This document shows, one piece after another, positions 18,201-26,320 of a stretch of DNA of 64,000 bases. The stretch covers positions 1 through 64,000 of the forward strand of contig JAKOZT010000129.1 in NCBI GenBank assembly GCA_029779845.1. The letters run 5' to 3'. Below the pieces are notes generated by a model that was not told where the DNA came from, made no database searches, and saw only the letters and a list, made by a program, of their open reading frames with translations. This DNA comes from Pseudomonadota bacterium (GTDB taxonomy: Bacteria > Pseudomonadota > Gammaproteobacteria > Burkholderiales > Burkholderiaceae_C). The position numbers and the translations under genes are program-made. Positions within the stretch are counted from its first letter, which is position 1, and each line of letters opens with the position of its first letter.

Positions 18201-19624
18201 GCCGCCTGTCGCGCTGGGCGGGCAGCGCAAAGCGCATCGCCCCGCTGGCCTGGCCGGTGTTCATCGGCCAGGTGGCGGTGCTGGCCTTCTCCACCGTCGA
18301 CACGATGATGGCCGCGCGCGCCGGCGCCACCGACCTGGCCGCGCTGGCGATCGGCGGCGCGGCCTACATCACCGTCTTCATCGGGCTGATGGGCATCGTG
18401 CTGGCGGTCAGCCCGATCGCCGGGCAGCTGTACGGCGCGCGGCACCACGAGGCCTGCGGTGCGCAGCTGCACCAGGCGATGTGGCTGGCGCTGGCGCTGT
18501 CGGTGCCGGGCTGCCTGCTGCTGCTGTTGCCTCAGCCCTTCCTCGAACTCTCGCGCGCCTCGCCCGAGGTGGCGGCCAAGGTGCGCGGCCACCTCGCCGC
18601 GCTCGCGGTGGCGCTGCCGCCGGCGCTGCTGTTCACCGCGTTCCGCGGCTTCAACACCGCGGTGTCGCGGCCCAAGATCGTGATGCTGCTGCAGCTCGGC
18701 GCGCTGATCCTCAAGGTGCCGCTGACCGCGCTGTTCGTGTTCGGCGCCGGGCCGCTGCCGGCCTTCGGCGCGCCGGGCTGCGGCGTCGCCACCGCGATCT
18801 GCATGCTCGGCCAGCTGGCGGCAGTGTGGCTGATCCTCAGGCGCGACCCGTTCTACGCGCGCTTTCACATCGGCGACCGCTTCGCCCGCCCGCACCGCGC
18901 CAGCCTGCTCGCGCTGCTGCGCCTGGGCGTGCCGATGGGCGGCTCGATCATGATCGAGGTGACCGGCTTCACCTTCATGGCCTTCTTCATCTCGCGCCTG
19001 GGCGCCACGCCGGTGGCGGGGCACCAGATCGCGGTCAACCTCGTCTCGCTGATGTTCATGATGCCGCTGGCGATCGCCAACGCCTCGAGCACGCTGGTGG
19101 CGCAGCGCATCGGCGCGGGCGACGAACACGACGCGCACCGCATCGGCTGGCACGGCCTGGAGATCGGCGTGGCGATCGCGGCGCTGATGGGCGGCTTCGT
19201 CTACCTGTTCCGCGAAGGCATCGTCGGCCTGTACACGCGCGACGCGGTGGTGATCGCCGCGGCGCTGCCGCTGCTGGCCTGGGTGGCGCTGTTCCACGTG
19301 GCCGACGCGGCGCAGGCGATCGCCGGCTTCGTGCTGCGCGCCTACCGCATCGCCGTGGTGCCGCTGGTGATCTACGCGCTGGCGATCTGGGGCGTGGGGC
19401 TGGCCGGCGGCTACGCGGTCGCCTTCGACCTCACCGGGCTGACGCCGCCGGCCCTGAAGGGCGCGGTGGGCATGTGGTCGGCGGCGACAGCGGGGCTCGT
19501 CGTCGCGGGCACGGGGATGTGCGGCTTCCTCGCGTGGATGATCGCGCGCTCGCGCCGCGGCGCTACACGTCGGCCCACTGGAAGCACAGAACCACGGCCT
19601 GAAGCGCAAACGCCTTCGCGCTGA
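18197..19624 (+). CDS. MATE-family efflux transporter (NorM-like)
   Basis: 475 residues from a GTG inside the preceding stop region. It has about twelve hydrophobic segments, the usual MATE count. Family landmarks are the N-terminal PVFIGQ and VDTMMAARAGATDLAA and, in the second half, GVPMGGSIMIEV and GHQIAVNLVS. NorM-type MATEs export cationic drugs or metabolites against Na+ or H+. The substrate is not inferable. The 3' end overlaps a small opposing gene by 62 bp. Confidence 0.92.
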   Translation: MSRLSRWAGSAKRIAPLAWPVFIGQVAVLAFSTVDTMMAARAGATDLAALAIGGAAYITVFIGLMGIVLAVSPIAGQLYGARHHEACGAQLHQAMWLALALSVPGCLLLLLPQPFLELSRASPEVAAKVRGHLAALAVALPPALLFTAFRGFNTAVSRPKIVMLLQLGALILKVPLTALFVFGAGPLPAFGAPGCGVATAICMLGQLAAVWLILRRDPFYARFHIGDRFARPHRASLLALLRLGVPMGGSIMIEVTGFTFMAFFISRLGATPVAGHQIAVNLVSLMFMMPLAIANASSTLVAQRIGAGDEHDAHRIGWHGLEIGVAIAALMGGFVYLFREGIVGLYTRDAVVIAAALPLLAWVALFHVADAAQAIAGFVLRAYRIAVVPLVIYALAIWGVGLAGGYAVAFDLTGLTPPALKGAVGMWSAATAGLVVAGTGMCGFLAWMIARSRRGATRRPTGSTEPRPEAQTPSR

Positions 19625-19856
19625 GCGCCTCCACCCACGCGTCGATGCGCGCGGCGCCGCGCCGGCGCCAGCCCAGCCAGGCCTCGACGATGAGCGCGCC
19701 GCCCCAGGGCAGCAGGAAGGCCGCGGCCCAGTGGGCCAGCTCCGCGTCGCGCAGGAACAGCGTGTACGGGTTGAGCAAGGCCGTCATCGCGTGCAGGGCG
19801 ATGCGGCGGCCGAGCGGCAGCAGGCTGCTCGAAGGAGCGGAGTGCGTCGGCATCAT
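19563..19856 (-). CDS. small putative membrane protein
   Basis: 97 residues with two hydrophobic stretches (LAHWAAAFLLPWGGALIVEAWL and AKAFALQAVVLCFQW). I do not recognise a family. It overlaps the MATE 3' end by 62 bp. Its non-random composition and position before the fec-type promoter make it plausible but not certain. Confidence 0.45.
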   Translation of the reverse strand: MMPTHSAPSSSLLPLGRRIALHAMTALLNPYTLFLRDAELAHWAAAFLLPWGGALIVEAWLGWRRRGAARIDAWVEALSAKAFALQAVVLCFQWADV

Positions 19857-19930
19857 GCGGCCAGCGTAGGCGCCGCCGTGTCAGCGCCGCGTCGCTGAGG
19901 CGTCAAGGCCGCGTCAAAAGCCCAACGAAT

Positions 19931-19949
19931 CGAAATCGTTATCATTCGC
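19931..19949. promoter_or_regulatory. Fur box upstream of the FecI-type sigma gene
   Basis: Read on the minus strand, the segment contains AATGATAACGATTT, a good partial match to the Fur consensus GATAATGATAATCATTATC. It is AT-rich within very GC-rich surroundings and lies 30-50 bp before the sigma factor start, where iron-replete Fur would block the promoter. Confidence 0.65.
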
Positions 19950-19980
19950 CGGCTTTTCCGTCGTGCCATCTCAGCCCTCC

Positions 19981-20481
19981 ATGCCCCCCGACCAGGCTCA
20001 CCCTTCCCTCGTCACGCTCTACGCCGACCATCACGGTTGGCTGCGCGGCCTGCTGAAGAAGAAGCTCGGCTGCCTGCACAAGGCCGAGGATCTGGCGCAC
20101 GACACCTTCGTGAAGCTGCTGTCGTCGGAGCTGGCCGCCGTGATCCGCGAGCCGCGCGCGCTGCTCACCACGGTGGCCCACGGACTGGTGGTGTCGCACT
20201 GGCGCCGCCAGGATCTGGAGCGCGACTACCTCGCCGCGCTGCAGGCGCTGCCGCCCGCGCACGCCGGCTCGCCCGAGGACCGGGCGCTGGCGCTCGAAGC
20301 GCTGCTGCGCGTCGACACGCTTCTGCGCGGCCTGCCGCCGAACGCCTGCCGCGCCTTCCTGATGGCGCGGCTCGAAGGGTTGGGCTACCCGCAGATCGCC
20401 GGCGAGCTGGGTGTGTCCGAGCGCATGGTCAAGAAGTACATGGCGCAGGTGATGCACCGCTTGCTGCTGCAGGATGGCTGA
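19981..20481 (+). CDS. FecI-type ECF sigma factor
   Basis: 166 residues from the ATG; a GTG at 19963 would add six. Region 2 contains AEDLAHDTFVKLL and region 4 contains EGLGYPQIAGELGVSERMVKKYM, the pattern of iron-starvation (FecI/PvdS group) sigma factors. A Fur box precedes it, and fecR and an STN-type receptor follow with overlapping starts, giving the standard cell-surface signalling trio. It probably directs transcription of the downstream uptake genes when the receptor is loaded. Confidence 0.92.
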   Translation: MPPDQAHPSLVTLYADHHGWLRGLLKKKLGCLHKAEDLAHDTFVKLLSSELAAVIREPRALLTTVAHGLVVSHWRRQDLERDYLAALQALPPAHAGSPEDRALALEALLRVDTLLRGLPPNACRAFLMARLEGLGYPQIAGELGVSERMVKKYMAQVMHRLLLQDG

Positions 20482-21451
20482 GCGCGACCCGGCCGGCGCC
20501 GCGCCCAGCGAGCAGATCCTGCGGCAGGCGGCCGAGTGGTTCGCGATCCTGGGCGGCGCGCCGAGCGAACAGGAGCGCGACGACTGGAGGCGCTGGCTGC
20601 ACGCCGATCCACGCCATGCGCTGGCCTGGCAGCGTGTCGAAGCGATGAGCCGCCACTTCGAGGGCCTGCCGGCGGGCGTGGACCGCCACGCCGCGGTGCA
20701 GGCGCTGACGCAGAACCGCCGTACCCATGCCAACGGACGGCGCCGCGTGCTGCGCACGCTGGCCGGCGTGGGTGTGGTCGGCGCAACCGGCTGGCTGGTC
20801 GCACAGCGGGATTGGCAGGCCGATGCGCGCACGGCGGTCGGCGAGTTGAAGGAAATGCAGCTGAGCGACGGCACGCGCCTGTGGCTCAACACCGATACCG
20901 CACTGCAGATCCGCTACGGCGACAACGAGCGCGCCGTGCGCCTGCTGCGCGGCGAGCTGATGGTGGCCACCGCTGCCGACACGGCCGTGCCGGCGCGCCC
21001 CTGGCGGCTCGATCTGGCGGCGGGCAGCGTGCGCGCCTTCGGCACGCGCTTCAGCGCGCGGCTGGCCGGCGACGAGTGCCGGCTGTGCGTGTTCGACGGC
21101 GCGGTCGACGTGAACAGCGCCGCGCGCGCCGAACCGCTGCGCGTGAACGCCGGCCGCCGCCTGCGCTTCGACCGCGCGAGCCTCGACGAGCCGCAGAGCG
21201 CACCGCCCGACGCCGACGCCTGGACACGCGGCATGCTGGTGGTCGACGGCTGGCCGCTGGCCGCCTTCTGTGCCGAGCTGGCGCGCTACCAGCGCGGCTG
21301 GCTCAGCTGCGCGGACGACGCGGCGGCGCTGCGCCTCGTCGGCGCCTTCCCCGTCAACGACCTCGAGCAGGTCTACCGGCTGCTCGAGCGCACGCTGCCG
21401 GTGCGGGTGGAGCGCCCGCTGCCGGGCTGGGTGCGCGTCGTCGCGGCGTGA
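20474..21451 (+). CDS. FecR-family anti-sigma/signal transducer
   Basis: 325 residues. The N-terminal cytoplasmic region has the DUF4880/FecR-N pattern (AAEWFAIL...EQERDDWRRWLHADPRHALAW). One membrane helix follows near residue 95 (LAGVGVVGATGWLVA), then the periplasmic FecR domain (LSDGTRLWLNTDTAL, VRAFGTRFSARL) and a C-terminal STN-like region (GAFPVNDLEQVYRLLE). It overlaps the sigma gene by 8 bp. The FecR C-terminal region is expected to contact the receptor's STN domain. Confidence 0.92.
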   Translation: MAERDPAGAAPSEQILRQAAEWFAILGGAPSEQERDDWRRWLHADPRHALAWQRVEAMSRHFEGLPAGVDRHAAVQALTQNRRTHANGRRRVLRTLAGVGVVGATGWLVAQRDWQADARTAVGELKEMQLSDGTRLWLNTDTALQIRYGDNERAVRLLRGELMVATAADTAVPARPWRLDLAAGSVRAFGTRFSARLAGDECRLCVFDGAVDVNSAARAEPLRVNAGRRLRFDRASLDEPQSAPPDADAWTRGMLVVDGWPLAAFCAELARYQRGWLSCADDAAALRLVGAFPVNDLEQVYRLLERTLPVRVERPLPGWVRVVAA

Positions 21452-23835
21452 GGCACGAGCAACGCACTCTCGCTTCGGCCCGGCGTTGCATCGTTGCGAT
21501 CCTGCTAACTCTCTTGATGAGCGTCACGACGCATGCCGTCGCGACCGGCGAGCCCACCTTCGACATCGACCTGCCGGCCGGTGCCCTGTCGCTGGGCGCG
21601 AGCCGGCTGGCGGCCCTGGCCGGCGTGCCCTTCTCGGTCGACGAGCGGCTGGTGGCCCGGCTGCGCCACGAGGCGCTGCGCGGGCGCTTCACGCTGCGCG
21701 AGGCCTTCGAGCGCCTGCTCGCCGGCAGCGGCCTGGCGCTGGCGGGCGAGGGGCCGGCCTTCACGCTGCGGCGCAATGAAGCGCAGCAACCCGCGCGAGA
21801 TACGCTGCTGCCGGAGATCCGCGTCAACGCTGCCGCCCAAAGCGCGACGGCGCGCTACGCCTTCCCCACCGTGCAGCAGGCCACGCGCAGCGAGACGCCG
21901 CTGCACGAGTTGCCGCAGTCGGCCACGGTGCTGTCGGCCGATTTCATCCGCGACCAGGCGCCGCGCAGCCTGGCCGAGCTGCTGCGCTACGTGCCCGGCC
22001 TGGGCGCGGCGCAGGGCGAGGGCAACCGCGACACGCCGGTGTTCCGCGGCAGCCTGTCGACCTCCGACTTCCTGCTCGACGGCCTGCGCGATGACGTGCA
22101 GTACTACCGCGACCTCTACAACATCGAGCGTGTCGAGGCGCTGCGCGGCCCGAACGCGGCCGCCGTCGGCCACGGCGCGGTGGGCGGGCTGATCAACCGC
22201 ATCGCCAAGCAGCCCGAGGCCGGCGCGTTCCGCCGCCTCGCGCTGGAGACCGGCAGCGACGCGCTCGGCCGCGCGACGCTGGACCTGAACGAGCCGTTCG
22301 ACGAGGCGCTGAGCGCGCGCATCAACCTGATGCTGGAAGACTCCGGCGGCTACCGCGATTTCTTCCGCCTGCGCCGCCACGGCATCAACCCGGTGCTGGC
22401 CTGGCGCGTGCCGGGCCGGGCGCTGCTGAGCGTGGGCGCCGAGCACTTCGAAGACCGGCGCACCGCCGATCGCGGCGTACCTTCGTACCTGGGCCGTCCG
22501 CTCGCCACCGACCCGGCCGCCTTCTTCGGCAATCCCGAGGCGAGCGTCACCTGGATCCGCCTGAACGCGCTGAACGCGCAGCTCGACCTCGATCTCGGCG
22601 GAGGATTCATGCTGCAGGCGCGCAGCCGCCTGGCCGACTACGACAAGTTCTTCCAGAACGCCTTTCCCGGCGCGGTGCGGCAAGGCGCCGACGGCCTGGA
22701 GGTGGCGCTGCTGGCGCATAACAGCCGCATGCGGCGGCGCAACCTGCTGCACCAGGCCGACCTGAGCTGGCGCAGCGCCTCGCTCGGCATCGAGCACCAA
22801 TGGCTGGCCGGCGTCGAAGTGAGCCGCCAGCAGGGCGACAACCGGCGCGAGACCGGCTTCTTCGCCACCGAGCCCGCCTCGACCACGCTGTGGGTGCCGC
22901 TGGCGCAGCCGGTATCGCGGCTGCCCATCGTGTTCCAACCGCGCGCCACCGACCCCGACAACGCCAGCGAGCTGCACGTGCTGGCGCTGCACCTGCAGGA
23001 CCAGATCCGCCTCGCGCCGCAATGGCAGGCGACGCTGGGGCTGCGCCACGACCACATCCGCCTCGATGTCGACGACCGCCAGCTCGGCCAGGCGCTGGCC
23101 AGCCGCGACCGGCTGTGGTCGCCGCGCGCCGGGCTGCTGTGGCAGCCGGCGCCGGCCTGGTCGGCCTACGGCAACCTCAGCCTCGGCTACGCCTTGCGCG
23201 CCGGCGAGCAGTTCACGCTGCTGACCCCGGCCAACCAGGCGCTGGCGCCGGAGCGCTTCTCGAACCGCGAGCTGGGCCTGCGCTGGAACCCGCGCCCCGG
23301 GCTGGACGCGAGCGCGGCGATCTACGAATCGCGGCGCGCCAACGTGGCGGCGCCCGACCCGCTGGCGCCGACGCAGGCCCTGCTGCTGGTCGACGGCCAG
23401 CGCACGCGCGGCCTCGAGCTGAGCGCGAGCGGCGGCCTGCGGCCGGGCTGGCAGGTGATGGCGGCCTACACGCTGCAGGACAGCCGCATCCGCCGCTCGC
23501 TGAGCGCGCTCGCGCCGGCCGGTGCGGCGATGCCGCACGTGCCGCGCCACGGCCTGTCGCTGTGGAACCGCTGGGCGCTCGACGCGCGCTGGTCGGCCGC
23601 GCTGGGGCTGACGGCGCGCAGCGGCCTGTACACCAGCACCGACAACAGCGTGCGCCTGCCCGGCTACGCCCGCTGGGACGGCGCGCTGTTCTACGCGCCC
23701 TCGCGGCATCTGCGCGTGCAGCTCAACGTCGAGAACCTGTTCGACCGTCGCTACCACGCCTTCGCGCACAGCAACACCAACATCACGCCGGGCGCGCCGC
23801 GCGCGTTCCGGCTCGGGCTGCAGTTGCTCTACTGA
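21448..23835 (+). CDS. TonB-dependent siderophore receptor with STN signalling domain
   Basis: 795 residues from a GTG overlapping the fecR stop (GTGA). A signal peptide (to about residue 32) is followed by an STN domain (about 40-105; SLGASRLAALAGVPFSVD), a TonB-box region, a plug domain (ELPQSATVLSADFI to GAVGGLINRI) and a 22-strand barrel ending in FRLGLQLLY. The STN domain marks a transducer receptor that signals through FecR. The siderophore is unknown. It is co-transcribed with the sigma and anti-sigma genes. Confidence 0.93.
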   Translation: MRHEQRTLASARRCIVAILLTLLMSVTTHAVATGEPTFDIDLPAGALSLGASRLAALAGVPFSVDERLVARLRHEALRGRFTLREAFERLLAGSGLALAGEGPAFTLRRNEAQQPARDTLLPEIRVNAAAQSATARYAFPTVQQATRSETPLHELPQSATVLSADFIRDQAPRSLAELLRYVPGLGAAQGEGNRDTPVFRGSLSTSDFLLDGLRDDVQYYRDLYNIERVEALRGPNAAAVGHGAVGGLINRIAKQPEAGAFRRLALETGSDALGRATLDLNEPFDEALSARINLMLEDSGGYRDFFRLRRHGINPVLAWRVPGRALLSVGAEHFEDRRTADRGVPSYLGRPLATDPAAFFGNPEASVTWIRLNALNAQLDLDLGGGFMLQARSRLADYDKFFQNAFPGAVRQGADGLEVALLAHNSRMRRRNLLHQADLSWRSASLGIEHQWLAGVEVSRQQGDNRRETGFFATEPASTTLWVPLAQPVSRLPIVFQPRATDPDNASELHVLALHLQDQIRLAPQWQATLGLRHDHIRLDVDDRQLGQALASRDRLWSPRAGLLWQPAPAWSAYGNLSLGYALRAGEQFTLLTPANQALAPERFSNRELGLRWNPRPGLDASAAIYESRRANVAAPDPLAPTQALLLVDGQRTRGLELSASGGLRPGWQVMAAYTLQDSRIRRSLSALAPAGAAMPHVPRHGLSLWNRWALDARWSAALGLTARSGLYTSTDNSVRLPGYARWDGALFYAPSRHLRVQLNVENLFDRRYHAFAHSNTNITPGAPRAFRLGLQLLY

Positions 23836-23895
23836 TCGGTTCCCTTTTTCGGATCTGGTGCGGCAAGGAGGGAAACACCTTCTCAGCCCACCCCC

Positions 23896-24378
23896 GTGCC
23901 CTCCGCCTCCCTCCGATCCGCCGCGCCCGATGACGACGACGCGCTGACGGCCCTGCTGCACGCGCACGGCGTCAAGACGACGCCGATCCGCATCTTCGTG
24001 CTGCGGGCGCTGCGCGACGGCGCGCCGGCCGACGGCTGCCTGACGCCCGACGAGGTGTGCCGGGCGATCTACCGGCGCGGCGACAAGGCCTCGGTGCCGC
24101 AGGTCTACAACGTGCTGTCGATGCTTGCCGACGGCGGCATCATCGACCGCTACCGCCTCGGCATGGGGCCGGCGCTGTACTGCCTGCGGCGCGGCCCGGC
24201 GTGGAGCGCGCTGCAGGTGTGCAGCCGCTGCGAGCAGGCGCGCGGCGTGCGCAACCGCGCTCTCGATGCGCAGCTGCGCCGCGTGGCACAGGCGTCGGAC
24301 TTCCAGCTCACCGGGCACACCGTGATCCTGCACGGCCTGTGCCCGCGCTGCGCGGCAGCGGGAAGGCGGCTGTCGTGA
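23896..24378 (+). CDS. Fur-family regulator with altered metal-sensing region
   Basis: 160 residues from a GTG start. The winged helix (VKTTPIRIFVLRAL, then SVPQVYNVLSMLADGGIIDRY) and both structural zinc pairs (CSRC and CPRC) are present. The His-rich segment that forms the regulatory site in Fur (H.HHDH before the first CxxC) is replaced by GPAWSALQV. It may therefore sense something other than Fe2+ or act constitutively (inference). It lies inside the iron cassette and its stop overlaps the tonB start. It is probably not the global Fur. Confidence 0.87.
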   Translation: MPSASLRSAAPDDDDALTALLHAHGVKTTPIRIFVLRALRDGAPADGCLTPDEVCRAIYRRGDKASVPQVYNVLSMLADGGIIDRYRLGMGPALYCLRRGPAWSALQVCSRCEQARGVRNRALDAQLRRVAQASDFQLTGHTVILHGLCPRCAAAGRRLS

Positions 24379-25052
24379 GCGCCGCCTACAGCCTCCACGA
24401 CGCCGCGCTCACGCCCGGGCAGAAGCGCGGCGTCGTCGCCGGCATGGTCGCCGCGCACCTCGCGGCCGGCTGGGGCCTGCTGCAGATCGACGCGGTGCGG
24501 CAGGCCGTGATCGAAGCCGCGCCGATGTTCGTCAGCATCGTCGCGCCGCCGGCCCCGCCCGAGCAGCCGCCCGTGCCGCCGCCGCCCGCGCCGGCACCGA
24601 GAACGCCCGTGCCGAAGATTCCGCTGCTCGCCGCCGCGCCCGCGCCGGTGCCGGCCGAGACCAGCTTCGTCGCCGAGCCGGCGCCGCCGCTGCCGCCGGT
24701 GATCGCCGAGGCCGCGCTGCCGGCGCCACCGGCACCGCCCGCTCCCGTCGCGCCGTCGGCGCCGCCCAAGCTCATTCCCGCCTCGGCGGTGCAGTACCTG
24801 GTGCCGCCGCAGCTCGACTACCCGCGCGCCTCGCGCCGTGCGCGCGAGAGCGGCCGCGTGCTGGTGCGTGTCTACATCGACGAGGCCGGCCTGCCGCAGC
24901 AAGTGCAGCTGAGCCGCTCGACCGGCTTTGCCGCGCTCGACGAAGCCGCGCTCGCCGCGGTGCGCAAGGCGCGCTTCAAGCCCTACACCGAGAACGGCCT
25001 GCCCACCGCCGGCTGGGCCGCCATCCCCTTGAGCTTCGATCTGGAGAACTGA
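24375..25052 (+). CDS. tonB: energy transducer TonB
   Basis: 225 residues from a GTG overlapping the previous stop. A short cytoplasmic N-terminus is followed by one membrane helix (VVAGMVAAHLAAGWGLLQI), a proline/alanine-rich periplasmic spacer (about 55-140) and a C-terminal TonB domain (VPPQLDYPRASRRARESGRV through FKPYTENG). It couples ExbBD proton flow to outer-membrane receptors. As the first gene of a tonB-exbB-exbD set flanked by two receptors, it probably serves this locus. Confidence 0.93.
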   Translation: MSAAYSLHDAALTPGQKRGVVAGMVAAHLAAGWGLLQIDAVRQAVIEAAPMFVSIVAPPAPPEQPPVPPPPAPAPRTPVPKIPLLAAAPAPVPAETSFVAEPAPPLPPVIAEAALPAPPAPPAPVAPSAPPKLIPASAVQYLVPPQLDYPRASRRARESGRVLVRVYIDEAGLPQQVQLSRSTGFAALDEAALAAVRKARFKPYTENGLPTAGWAAIPLSFDLEN

Positions 25053-25054
25053 AC

Positions 25055-25795
25055 TTGAACGACACCGCCAACCTCGGCTTCGGCCACTTCATCGCGCAAA
25101 GCGACGTGGTGGGCAAGACGCTGCTCGCGATCCTGCTGCTCATGTCGGTGGCCTCCTGGTCGATCATCGTCGCGCGCGGCATCGCGCTGCTGGTCAGCAA
25201 GCGCCGCAGCGAGCGTTTCCTGAATTTCTTCTGGAACGCCAGCTCGCTCGAAGCGGTGTCCAGCGAGATCGCCACGCACGGCGCACGCGATCCGTTCTCG
25301 CACCTCGCGAGCCATGCGATGCACGCGCGCCAGCACCATGCGCGCTACGGCGCGGCCAAGCTCGAAGAGGCCGGCACGGCGGGCGACTTCGTCACGCGCA
25401 CCATCAAGAAGGTGCTCGACGAGGAGACCACGCGCCTGGAGAACGGCCTGGCGGCGCTGGCCACCGTGGGCGCCACCGCGCCTTTCGTCGGCCTGTTCGG
25501 CACCGTCTGGGGCGTGTACCACGCGCTGGTGGCCATCGGCATGAGCGGCTCGGGCACGCTCGACAAGGTGGCCGGCCCGGTCGGCGAGGCGCTGATCATG
25601 ACGGGCGTCGGCCTGGCCGTCGCGATCCCCGCGGTGATGGCCTACAACTGGCTCACGCGCACGAATCGCGTCGTGCTCTCGCGCCTGGACGCCTTCGCCT
25701 ACGAGATGCACACCTTCGTCGCGATGGGCCAGCCGCTGGCGGCTTCCGACGCGCCCACGGCCCAGCCGCTGCCGCTGAAGACGGCGCACGCCTGA
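25055..25795 (+). CDS. exbB: ExbB-like proton channel protein
   Basis: 246 residues. A TTG start is used, with GGAG at 25043-25046. It has three membrane helices in the MotA/TolQ/ExbB layout: the first near residues 20-40, the others in the C-terminal half (LATVGATAPFVGLFGTVWG and GEALIMTGVGLAVAIPAVMAYN). It forms the pentameric channel around ExbD that energises TonB. It starts 2 bp after tonB. Confidence 0.94.
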   Translation: MNDTANLGFGHFIAQSDVVGKTLLAILLLMSVASWSIIVARGIALLVSKRRSERFLNFFWNASSLEAVSSEIATHGARDPFSHLASHAMHARQHHARYGAAKLEEAGTAGDFVTRTIKKVLDEETTRLENGLAALATVGATAPFVGLFGTVWGVYHALVAIGMSGSGTLDKVAGPVGEALIMTGVGLAVAIPAVMAYNWLTRTNRVVLSRLDAFAYEMHTFVAMGQPLAASDAPTAQPLPLKTAHA

Positions 25796-25805
25796 GGAGA
25801 CGCCG

Positions 25806-26225
25806 ATGGCCTTCGCGAGCTTCGACGCCCAGCGCGGCAGCGCGCCCACCTCCGAGATCAACATGGTGCCGCTGATCGACGTGATGCTGGTGCTGCTGGT
25901 GATCTTCATCGTCACCGCGCCGCTGCTGACCAACGCGGTCAAGCTGGACCTGCCCAAGGTCGACTCGACGCCCAACGTCGCCAAGGCCGAGAAGGTCGAG
26001 TTCGCGGTCACGCCTTCGGGCCAGTGGTTCTGGAACGGCGAGCCGGTCGGCCGCGCCGAAGCGCAACGCCGCTTCGCGCTGGAGAGCCGGCGCTTTCCGC
26101 AGCCCGAGGTGCATTTGCGCGCCGACCAGGAAACGCCTTACCGCTTCGTCGCACAGGTGCTCGCCGATGCGTCGAATGCGGGGCTGACCAAGGTCGGCTT
26201 CGTCAGCGAGCCGGAGCCACGCTGA
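25806..26225 (+). CDS. exbD: ExbD-like biopolymer transport protein
   Basis: 139 residues with one N-terminal membrane helix containing the essential Asp in NMVPLIDVMLVLLVIF, followed by the periplasmic ExbD/TolR domain. A GAGGAGA ribosome-binding site lies a few bases before the ATG. It partners ExbB in proton-driven TonB activation. Confidence 0.94.
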   Translation: MAFASFDAQRGSAPTSEINMVPLIDVMLVLLVIFIVTAPLLTNAVKLDLPKVDSTPNVAKAEKVEFAVTPSGQWFWNGEPVGRAEAQRRFALESRRFPQPEVHLRADQETPYRFVAQVLADASNAGLTKVGFVSEPEPR

Positions 26226-26320
26226 GAGCGGCGCGCAAACCCTGTTTTCCCCCCAGCCAGCCGACCCGCCACGCGGTGCCGGCAAGCCAGCATTCAACGA
26301 AGAAATCCTATGGAGAACCC

